NCBI GenBank assembly: GCA_003156795.1
Contig: PMHU01000224.1
Span: forward strand, 161 to 5,622
Source: Acidimicrobiaceae bacterium
GTDB taxonomy: Bacteria; Actinomycetota; Acidimicrobiia; Acidimicrobiales; Palsa-688
Reading direction: 5' to 3'
DNA length: 5,462 nucleotides
The notes below the pieces were generated by a model. That model searched no databases. It had not been told where the DNA came from and saw only the letters and a program-made list of their open reading frames with translations. How positions within the stretch are numbered: position 1 is the first letter of the stretch; each line of letters opens with the position of its first letter. The position numbers and the translations under genes were made by a program. Below, piece after piece: positions 1 to 5,022 of the stretch.

Positions 1-755
1 CGGTACCAGTAGTACTGGTTGACGACCCCGAAGGCCACCGCCCCCCGGTTCACCTCGTCCGCGATGGTCTCGTTGTCGGGGTAGACGTGGCTTCCGGCGT
101 TGGACTTGATCCCGTCCAACCACTTCACGGTGGCGGCCTGGCCGTAGGATCGGTCCACCGAGGTGACGATGGGCTGGAAATCGGTCTCCCCGGCCGCGAA
201 GGCCAGCTTGCCTTTGTACTCGGGGCTGGCCAGCCCCAACACGGTGGTGGGAAGCTGCGACTCGCGGATGAGGCTCGGGTTGTAGATGAGCACGCTCACC
301 CGGGCCGAGATCCCCACCCAGTCCCCCTGCGCGGAGTTGTACTTGGTCGCGGTCTGGGCCAACGTGGACGGATCGACGGGTGCCAGCAGCCCTTTGTTTT
401 GCAGGTACTCCAACGCCGGTGAGTTCTCGGTGTAGAAGACGTCGGCTTTCGGGTGGGCCTCCTCGGCGACGACCTCGTCCGCAAAGGTGTCCTCGTCGTT
501 GTAGCGGACGTTGACCGTGATCCCGGTCTTCTTCTCGAACGCCGCCACCAGAGATTGGGTGGTCTGCTCGTGCTGGCCGCTGTAGAGGGTGATCGACCCC
601 TTCGAGGAGCCCGAACTGGCCGAGGAGCCCGAACCGTCAGAAGAGCTGCCGCAGGCGGCCAGCAGCCCGGCCGTGCACAACGCCGTGACAGCGATGGCGA
701 AGATTCGCCGGGCGGCCAGCCTCGGTACAAGGCCGAGAGGGAGTGAGAGTTTCAC
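1..755 (-). CDS. Fe(III) ABC transporter substrate-binding lipoprotein, FbpA-type (C-terminus cut by window edge)
   Basis: Binds ferric iron outside the membrane and delivers it to an ABC permease. The partial protein has 251 complete residues. A lipoprotein signal peptide ends in lipobox LAAC (C35), followed by a Ser/Gly linker (36-52). The mature domain opens with ITLYSGQHEQ (55-64) and continues with ADVFYTENSPAL (104-115), SARVSVLIYNPS (150-161) and NQYYWY (246-251). The iron ligands of Haemophilus FbpA (H9, E57, Y195, Y196 in mature numbering) fall on H62, E110, Y248 and Y249, all at the same offset of 53, which strongly supports iron binding. The GTG start overlaps the stop of the upstream lipoprotein gene (GTGA), with GGAG 7 nt before it, so translation is probably coupled. 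About a quarter of the usual length, plus likely permease and ATPase genes, lies beyond the left edge. Other metals or an Fe-chelate are less likely given the ligand set. Confidence 0.93.
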   Translation of the reverse strand, partial: MKLSLPLGLVPRLAARRIFAIAVTALCTAGLLAACGSSSDGSGSSASSGSSKGSITLYSGQHEQTTQSLVAAFEKKTGITVNVRYNDEDTFADEVVAEEAHPKADVFYTENSPALEYLQNKGLLAPVDPSTLAQTATKYNSAQGDWVGISARVSVLIYNPSLIRESQLPTTVLGLASPEYKGKLAFAAGETDFQPIVTSVDRSYGQAATVKWLDGIKSNAGSHVYPDNETIADEVNRGAVAFGVVNQYYWY

Positions 756-1138
756 GGGGCGGCTCCGGGGCAGATGTTGTTGAGGGCGGTTTGCGCGGAT
801 GACACCTTGACCGCAGCGGCGGCCTGGGCGGTCCCGGTGCTGGAGCTGAACTGCTGGTAGGCGTCGTCCAGGTTCTTGACAGCCGTGCGCAGGTTGGCCT
901 CGGAGATCTTCAGCTGTCGCAGGGGCAGGACCTGGGCTTGGGCGTAGCCGACCGAGTCCGCGTCAGGGTCGGGACCGTCAGAGAGCACGTCGGATACGGC
1001 GGTGCAATCCTGGGTGATATTCGAGCCGGCGTTGGCGCTCGAGCGTGACGAGGAACCACAAGCGGTGACCGCCGACAGGGCCAATAGGCCCGACGCCACC
1101 AACGCCAGGCCCCTGGTCGGTTTCAGCCGCAGATCCAC
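752..1138 (-). CDS. Small helical lipoprotein of unknown function, first gene of the iron-uptake operon
   Basis: A 128-residue protein if started at GTG 1138. A basic n-region and hydrophobic stretch end in lipobox VTAC, then a Ser/Asn/Gly-rich linker. The mature part (about 100 residues) begins with DCTAVSDVLSDGPDPDADSV and continues as Ala/Gln-rich probable helices. It has one Cys near each end of the domain (NITQDC and NNIC), which could form a disulfide. I recognise no named family. Its stop overlaps the start of the FbpA-like gene by 4 nt, so the two are made together and it may be an accessory of iron uptake. Start choice: ATG 1210 in the same frame has a good RBS (GAGGGAG, 1218-1224, 7 nt away). 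However, codons between 1210 and 1138 are poor in G/C at third positions (about 14 of 24) and include rare ones, and GTG 1138 gives a normal-length signal peptide. ATG 1210 (152 residues) remains possible. Confidence 0.8.
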   Translation of the reverse strand: MDLRLKPTRGLALVASGLLALSAVTACGSSSRSSANAGSNITQDCTAVSDVLSDGPDPDADSVGYAQAQVLPLRQLKISEANLRTAVKNLDDAYQQFSSSTGTAQAAAAVKVSSAQTALNNICPGAAP

Positions 1139-1229
1139 GACTCCAGCCGCCGGAGCCGTTGACTTGTGGGACCTTCTCGGCGAGTACCTAAGGCTGCGAC
1201 AAGGACACATCCGACGACTCCCTCAGCGG

Positions 1230-1258
1230 ACTATAACCTTACCATATATTGTTGGTAA
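1230..1258 (-). promoter_or_regulatory. Candidate promoter of the iron-uptake operon
   Basis: Reading the - strand, TTACCA (1258-1253) as -35 and TATAGT (1235-1230) as -10 are separated by exactly 17 nt. The -10 matches the sigma-70 consensus at 5 of 6 positions and the -35 at 4 of 6. The expected start of transcription is near 1223, giving a 5' leader of about 85 nt to GTG 1138 or about 13 nt to ATG 1210. A second possible set is TTGATT near 1272 with an AT-rich -10 around 1244-1250. This is the only markedly AT-rich patch on this side of the window. Confidence 0.5.
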
Positions 1259-1260
1259 GG
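1237..1260. promoter_or_regulatory. Palindromic candidate operator in the iron-operon promoter
   Basis: Perfect inverted repeat CCTTACCA (1237-1244) and TGGTAAGG (1253-1260) with an 8-nt AT-rich spacer. It lies over the -35 element and fills the gap up to the -10 of the promoter reading left, the typical position for a repressor dimer. It does not match the classical DtxR/IdeR box (TTAGGTTAGGCTAACCTAA) in spacing. The regulator is unknown; an iron- or manganese-responsive one is a natural guess from the genes controlled. Confidence 0.55.
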
Positions 1261-1323
1261 AAACCCTAATCAATAGCGGTTGGCGTACGCAAGGGCAGGC
1301 CCAAGCCTGGCCCGTCCCCTCCT

Positions 1324-1545
1324 CGGCCGGACCTTCAAGGCCTCGGTCAACGGACGAAACGAACCATCTGACCGGGGCTAGTGTCCGCCAGGCGGGCCGG
1401 CGGGACCGTATCGCCTGGTCCAATTGGAGCTGCCCGGAATCGGGTCGCCGGGTGCACAGGTCCCCGGATCGCCCATCAAGTCGTCCAACCGAGCCTCGAC
1501 CTCGTCGGACATGACATGCTCCCAACGGCCGGCCTCGTCAGTATT
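1324..1545 (-). pseudogene. DtxR/IdeR-family metal-dependent repressor, C-terminal relic with frameshifts
   Basis: The - strand carries the dimerisation-domain signature of DtxR-family repressors: DEAGRWEHVMSDEVEARLDD, then DPGTCAPGDPIPGSS (about 1541-1425). IdeR/DtxR have W-E-H-V-M-S-[DE]-[DE]-V-E-x-R-L and NPIPG at the same places. After SSNW (about 1420) similarity moves to the next frame as GDTVPPARLADTSPGQMVRFVR (about 1415-1350), which looks like the start of the C-terminal SH3/FeoA-like part and meets a TGA at 1347-1349. It seems to resume in a different frame as LTEALKVRP (1350-1324). No N-terminal winged-helix region is found in any frame upstream; that DNA is the B12 riboswitch of the opposite strand. 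So this is a truncated remnant with at least two frame breaks, not a working regulator. It points the same way as the iron operon 3' of it, suggesting a former regulator-transporter pairing. Confidence 0.72.
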
Positions 1546-1547
1546 AT
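1542..1547 (+). promoter_or_regulatory. Weak candidate -10 element for the riboswitch-led operon
   Basis: TATTAT matches the -10 consensus at 5 of 6 positions and lies 40 nt before the riboswitch aptamer, so a transcript starting near 1554 would include the whole aptamer. No convincing -35 is seen at 16-18 nt; ATGACA at 1511-1516 is too far away (25 nt). A promoter must exist upstream of about 1587, and this is only the best visible candidate. Confidence 0.3.
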
Positions 1548-1586
1548 CAGCAACTATCGGCCACAGTTTGCCAGTGGCCCTTGGCC

Positions 1587-1722
1587 CGGTTGGTGTTGTA
1601 GCGTGCAGAGGTCCACAACATGTGGGGGAAGCCGGTCGAAGTCCGGCGCTGGTCCGCAACCGTAGGTCTCCTGTCGCACGGCGGGGGGCGAGCCGGGGTA
1701 CCCCGATAGTGCTTCGCAACCG
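1587..1722 (+). ncRNA. Cobalamin (B12) riboswitch aptamer
   Basis: The conserved core is clear. GGGGGAA (1624-1630) is followed by the stem GCCGG/CCGGC (1631-1635 with 1643-1647) with loop TCGAAGT, matching the consensus GGTGxAAxTCC. Next comes GGTCCGCAACCGTA (1651-1664), matching the consensus CxGxCCCGCAACxGTxA. After a G-rich arm the 3' conserved box reads AGCCGGGGTACC (1691-1702). An upstream stem TGTTGT/ACAACA (1594-1599 with 1615-1620) fits a peripheral helix. CGGTTG (1587-1592) is a perfect complement of CAACCG (1717-1722) and is a good candidate for the closing stem P1. In this class, adenosylcobalamin or a related corrinoid binds and switches off the downstream gene. The downstream genes are an ECF-type importer with extracellular proteins, consistent with control of B12 uptake. 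Outer boundaries are uncertain by about 10-15 nt. Confidence 0.9.
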
Positions 1723-1741
1723 TCGAGACAACGGCTCGGGG
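1701..1741 (+). promoter_or_regulatory. Possible alternative hairpin of the riboswitch expression platform
   Basis: CCCCGA (1701-1706) pairs perfectly with TCGGGG (1736-1741), and inside it CCGT (1720-1723) pairs with ACGG (1731-1734). This fold uses the end of the 3' conserved box and the right strand of candidate P1 (1717-1722), so it is mutually exclusive with the closed aptamer. No T-tract follows, so it does not read as an intrinsic terminator. Confidence 0.4.
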
Positions 1742-1771
1742 CCCCAGGGTGCGCGCCCTCGCCAGGGTGCC

Positions 1772-1805
1772 GTTCCGAAGGGCCGATGGGCCCGAGGAAA
1801 GGAAC
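1772..1805 (+). promoter_or_regulatory. Hairpin that can sequester the RBS of the first operon gene
   Basis: GTTCC (1772-1776) pairs with GGAAC (1801-1805), and inside it GGGCC (1780-1784) pairs with GGCCC (1789-1793) around a GATG loop. The Shine-Dalgarno stretch GAGGAAAGGAA (1794-1804) lies in the 3' side of this structure, 9 nt before ATG 1814. Such a hairpin would block translation initiation, the usual mode of cobalamin riboswitches in high-GC Gram-positives. How ligand binding would control it is not visible from the sequence. Confidence 0.5.
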
Positions 1806-1813
1806 CGCACCCG

Positions 1814-2866
1814 ATGATGGCAAGAGACCTCCGCCGCACGATCGCAGTCGTATGCCTGCTCGTCGCGCTGATCGTTGTGACCGCCCCCAGGGCCTTTGCG
1901 GACAGCGGCCCGACGTTGCCGCAGAAGGCCGCGGCTGACAACGCCGCCGTGTGGTTGGCGTCGCAGTTCACCACGAACGGCTATATCCCTGTTTCCGCGG
2001 GTTCGACCAAACCGGACTACGGGGACACCGTGCAGGCGGTCCTGGCCTTCGAGACGACCAAAAACGAGAACGCTCTGGAAAGCCAGGCTCTCACGTACCT
2101 ATCCGAACACGTCAACAAGTACGTGACAGTCGACGGCGAGGACGGTCCCGGCGAGCTGGCCTATCTCATCCTGGCGGCCGTCGGAGCGGGCGAGAACCCC
2201 ACGACGTTCGGCAGCACCAACCTCGTCAGCCGGCTCGAGGCCACCATGCGTACCAGTGGTAACAAGGCCGGTCTGTTCGGGGCCCAGTCACCCACCTACG
2301 ACGGCGCCTACCGGCAAGGACTGTCGCTGGTGGCCTTGGCCGCGGCGGGTGTGACCGGGAGCGCCGTGGCGCCGGCGGTCACCTGGTTGGAGGGCCAGCA
2401 ATGTGGCAACGGCGGATGGGAGACGTTCCGGAAAGACACGTCTGTGAAGTGCCCGCATGTGGACCCTGAGACCTACGCCGGGCCGGACACCAACTCCACC
2501 GGACTCGCCGTCGACGGGCTGGCAGCCCAGGGGGCGACCATCAGCCGCAACACGGTCCAGTGGCTGACCCACGCCCAGACCGCCCAGGGCGGATGGCCGT
2601 ACCAGAAGGGGGACGCCTTCGACGCCAACTCGACGGCGACGGTGATCCAGGCGCTGCTCGCCGACGGACTCGACCCCACCGCATCCCAGTTCGACAATGG
2701 ATCGCAAAACGTCGTGGCCGCCCTGCTCAGCCTCCAGGTGACCAGCGGCTCGGGTCAAGGCGGCATCGCCTATCAGCCCAACTCCGATGGCAGCCTCACC
2801 GCCAACGTGCTCGCCACCGTGCAAACCATCCCCGCGCTCGAGGGAGTGACGATGACCAATGAATGA
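1814..2866 (+). CDS. Secreted prenyltransferase/squalene-cyclase-repeat (alpha/alpha-barrel) protein, probable corrinoid-binding
   Basis: 350 residues. A Sec signal peptide (basic 4-8, hydrophobic 10-24) has a likely cleavage site AFA|DS after residue 29. The mature protein has repeated helix-pair motifs of the squalene-hopene cyclase/prenyltransferase fold: AAVWLASQF (44-52), DYGDTVQAVLAF (68-79), YDGAYRQGLSLVALAAAG (162-179), WLEGQQCGNGGW (191-202), DTNSTGLAVDGLAAQG (225-240), HAQTAQGGWPY (253-263), DANSTATVIQALLADG (270-285). No DxDD or DCTAE cyclase motif is seen, so it is probably a binder, not an enzyme. The alpha6/alpha6 barrel of human intrinsic factor and transcobalamin has the same type of fold. 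C197 and C213 are the only mature cysteines and may form a disulfide. It is first in the operon behind the B12 riboswitch and is followed by a transcobalamin C-terminal-like protein and ECF genes, so cobalamin capture is the best inference. ATG 1814 is chosen over ATG 1817 because both sit behind the same RBS. The frame is open upstream to 1424, but that part overlaps the riboswitch. Confidence 0.88.
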   Translation: MMARDLRRTIAVVCLLVALIVVTAPRAFADSGPTLPQKAAADNAAVWLASQFTTNGYIPVSAGSTKPDYGDTVQAVLAFETTKNENALESQALTYLSEHVNKYVTVDGEDGPGELAYLILAAVGAGENPTTFGSTNLVSRLEATMRTSGNKAGLFGAQSPTYDGAYRQGLSLVALAAAGVTGSAVAPAVTWLEGQQCGNGGWETFRKDTSVKCPHVDPETYAGPDTNSTGLAVDGLAAQGATISRNTVQWLTHAQTAQGGWPYQKGDAFDANSTATVIQALLADGLDPTASQFDNGSQNVVAALLSLQVTSGSGQGGIAYQPNSDGSLTANVLATVQTIPALEGVTMTNE

Positions 2867-2881
2867 GGAGGCTGCGAGGGC

Positions 2882-3856
2882 GTGAGCGGGATCCGGCGCC
2901 GGGCGGCGGCACTCGTTATGAGTGCCGCCGCCACGGCCACGTTGGCCCCGCTGGGTATGGCTGCCGCGTCGGCGACGGTGCCAAACGCCGTTGCCCGCGT
3001 GCCCTGCGCGGACGCCGCGGCCGCCGGTGACGTGACGGTGGCTTTCGTGATCGACTTCTCCGGCGCGGCGGGGGCGCCGGGTGACGGGATCGTCGAGGCG
3101 TGCGTGGCGGTCCCCTCCAATGACAACGACAGCGAGGCGCTGTCCGCGGTCGCCACCGAGGAGGGCTTCGCGGTCCCCCGGTTCAACGACAGCGGGCTAC
3201 TCTGCGCCATCGGCGGCGTCCCGGTCAGCGGCTGCGGGCAGCAAGTGAAAGGCGGCTACGACTACTGGTCGTATTGGCAGGGCTCTCCGAGCGGCTGGAC
3301 TTACGCCAACACCGGCCCGGCGGAGAATCAGGTCGACTCCGCGGTCGTCCAGGGTTGGCGCTGGGAGGATCCAGGGGCGGCCAATCCGAGTGACCCGAAG
3401 CCGCGAGGCCCGTCGACCCCTGGCTCGATTTGCGATACGGGTCCGCCGCCCACCACCACCACGACGTCCGCGCCACCGTCGACGGTTACCCCCCCCGTCC
3501 CGACGACTACGGTCGGCACCCGGACGGCGTCGGGTCCCACGACTACCGAGGCCGGCGGCGACTACGGAGCAACGGGATCCGCACCGGCGAGGAAGGCCTC
3601 GAAGCCCGGACGATCCGCTCCGACGACCGGGACCACTGGGAAGCACGGCACAGCAACGTCGGCGGCCAGCACCGGGAGCGGGCCTGGTTTGGCGACCTCA
3701 GACCCGGCGAGAGGGCAGGAGGCGTCGTCAGACGCACGAGCATCCCCGCATGTGAGTGTCGGGGGGCCGTGGCTCGTCATCGTCCTGGCAGTGCTCCTCG
3801 TGGGCGGCTTAGGGGCGGGGGCCGCATACCGATGGCGGCGGGCGCCGCCGTCATGA
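2882..3856 (+). CDS. Membrane-anchored extracellular protein with DUF4430 (transcobalamin C-terminal-like) domain, SCO2322-like
   Basis: 324 residues from GTG 2882, with GGAGG (2867-2871) 10 nt upstream and a 15-nt gap after the previous stop. Layout: signal peptide (1-31, likely cut after ASA); a compact domain (about 40-165); a Thr/Pro/Ser-rich stalk (about 168-292) with a run of five Thr at 191-195; one membrane helix (297-315); and a short basic tail (RWRR). The domain begins GDVTVAFVIDF (49-59) and ends in an aromatic block, YDYWSYWQGSPSGWTY (126-141), then VQGWRWEDP (156-164). That pattern fits DUF4430, the family that includes the C-terminal beta-domain of transcobalamin, and resembles actinomycete proteins I recall as the SCO2322 family. 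C42, C74, C108, C118 and C184 may form disulfides. The single C-terminal anchor would hold the domain above the membrane, where it could pair with the barrel protein to cradle a corrinoid. This role is inferred. It is not an ECF S component, which would have about six membrane helices. Confidence 0.83.
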   Translation: MSGIRRRAAALVMSAAATATLAPLGMAAASATVPNAVARVPCADAAAAGDVTVAFVIDFSGAAGAPGDGIVEACVAVPSNDNDSEALSAVATEEGFAVPRFNDSGLLCAIGGVPVSGCGQQVKGGYDYWSYWQGSPSGWTYANTGPAENQVDSAVVQGWRWEDPGAANPSDPKPRGPSTPGSICDTGPPPTTTTTSAPPSTVTPPVPTTTVGTRTASGPTTTEAGGDYGATGSAPARKASKPGRSAPTTGTTGKHGTATSAASTGSGPGLATSDPARGQEASSDARASPHVSVGGPWLVIVLAVLLVGGLGAGAAYRWRRAPPS

Positions 3857-5022
3857 CCGACCGCGGTCCGGCTCGCCGAGCCCTTCACCCGCTGGCTTGG
3901 TGGGCGTGGGCGGTCGGGCTCGCCGTGGCGTGCCTGCGCACGACTAACCCACTGCTGCTCGGCCTCATCGCGGGTGTCGTGGTCTTCGTGGTGGCGTCGC
4001 AGCGCAGCAGCGGCCCGTGGGGCCGGTCGTTCGGTATGTTCGTCCGCTTCGGCGTGGTCGTCGTGCTGATCAGGGTGGTCATCCAGATGGTGTTCGGTCA
4101 GCGCCTCGGGGGGCACACGCTCTTCGTGCTGCCCCAGGTGTATCTGCCCCACTGGGCGGCGGGCGTGAGTATCGGCGGGCCCGTCACCCTAGAGGCACTC
4201 CTAGAGTCGTTGTGGCAGGGCCTGCGGCTGGCCGTCCTGCTCGTCTGCTTCGGCGCCGCCAACTCGCTGGCCAGCCCGTACCGGCTGCTCCGCTGTCTGC
4301 CGGCATTCTTGTATGAGGCTGGCGTCGCGGTGACGGTGGCGCTCTCGTTCACGCCGGAGGTCGCCGCGACACTGGTCGGGTTGCGCCAGGCTCGCCGCTT
4401 GCGCGGCCGGCCCACCCGTGGCGTGGCGGGGTTGCGGGGTATGGCCGTTCCGCTGCTGAGCGGTGCCATGGATCGGTCGCTGCAGCTGGCCGCGTCGATG
4501 GACAGCCGGGGATACGGGCGCCGCGTCGGCATCAGCCGGCGCACCAGGCGACTGACCGAAGGCCTGGCCGTCGCCGGCCTACTGGCATCAACGGCCGGCC
4601 TGTACTGGAGCGTGACGGACGGGTCCGACAACATCCGCAGCACGTCGGCCTTTGGTGCCGGGATCGCGGCTCTCGTAGCGTCGATGGTGCTCGCCGGTAG
4701 GCGCAATCCCCGGACCCGCTACCGGCCTGACCCGTGGCGTCGACCCGAGTGGATCACGCTTGGGCTAGCGGCCGTGGCCCTTGCGGCCTTCGCCGCGACG
4801 AGCGCCGGGCTCCAGGCCAGCGTGTACCCGCTGCGCGCACCCGGCCTGCCGGCGCTGCCTGCTCTGGCCGTCCTGGCCTGTGCGCTGCCGGGCCTGATCA
4901 TCGCCCGCCCCGTCGCCGCTTCCAGGGAGCGACCGGCCGGCTCCTTTGCCCTTTGGCCGCGACCGTCGGCCGAGCCGGTGGTCATGGCCCCAGTGGGGCG
5001 CTCGGAGGCGGGGTCGCGGTGA
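3853..5022 (+). CDS. ECF transporter transmembrane T component (EcfT/CbiQ family)
   Basis: 389 residues. ATG 3853 overlaps the upstream stop (ATGA), so translation is probably coupled. An in-frame ATG at 3832 (7 residues longer) is less likely. This is the membrane scaffold of an energy-coupling factor importer, linking the two ATPases to the substrate-binding S component. Hydrophobic segments lie near 14-27, 33-49, 60-80, 122-140 and 155-175. The cytoplasmic coupling region carries the two Arg-Gly motifs of the family: ARRLRG (180-185) and SMDSRGYG (215-222), between which lies the usual amphipathic stretch. Further hydrophobic segments lie near 236-250, 264-280, 301-318 and 330-356. The protein is longer than a typical EcfT (about 260 residues): the C-terminal part from about 285 holds extra helices and a tail, as in actinobacterial members. 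The B12 riboswitch and neighbours suggest a corrinoid importer, but EcfT itself does not set the substrate. Confidence 0.9.
   Translation: MTDRGPARRALHPLAWWAWAVGLAVACLRTTNPLLLGLIAGVVVFVVASQRSSGPWGRSFGMFVRFGVVVVLIRVVIQMVFGQRLGGHTLFVLPQVYLPHWAAGVSIGGPVTLEALLESLWQGLRLAVLLVCFGAANSLASPYRLLRCLPAFLYEAGVAVTVALSFTPEVAATLVGLRQARRLRGRPTRGVAGLRGMAVPLLSGAMDRSLQLAASMDSRGYGRRVGISRRTRRLTEGLAVAGLLASTAGLYWSVTDGSDNIRSTSAFGAGIAALVASMVLAGRRNPRTRYRPDPWRRPEWITLGLAAVALAAFAATSAGLQASVYPLRAPGLPALPALAVLACALPGLIIARPVAASRERPAGSFALWPRPSAEPVVMAPVGRSEAGSR
5004..5008 (+). promoter_or_regulatory. RBS of the ECF ATPase gene
   Basis: GGAGG inside the end of the EcfT gene, 10 nt before GTG 5019. Together with the GTGA overlap it fixes the ATPase start. 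Confidence 0.7.

Noticed and set aside
1139..1210. In-frame 24-codon N-terminal extension of the small lipoprotein (ATG 1210)
   Set aside because: It has a good RBS, but codon use is atypical for this genome and it would give an unusually long n-region before the signal peptide core; kept only as an alternative start.
1261..1323. Stretch between the palindrome and the relic checked for a gene or RNA
   Set aside because: Apart from a weak TTGATT-like -35 candidate on the - strand near 1272, I see nothing that can be supported.
1002..1514. + strand open frame of 170 codons across the lipoprotein gene and the intergenic region
   Set aside because: Antisense to the lipoprotein gene and to the DtxR relic; Arg/Pro/Ser-rich, no RBS or family motif.
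1701..1741. Hairpin considered as an intrinsic terminator
   Set aside because: No T-run follows the stem, and the next stretch is GC-rich; better read as part of the riboswitch platform.
1424..1813. Upstream extension of the barrel-protein frame
   Set aside because: It passes through the B12 riboswitch and lacks protein-like character; a signal peptide and RBS set the start at 1814.
2288..2824. - strand open frame of 178 codons opposite the barrel protein
   Set aside because: Shadow of a well-supported gene; Gly/Val/Arg-rich with no domain.
3430..3852. Open frame running 423 nt upstream of the EcfT start inside the stalk-coding region
   Set aside because: It overlaps the DUF4430 protein in another frame, encodes low-complexity Arg/Gly-rich sequence, and the ATGA overlap at 3853 gives a natural EcfT start.
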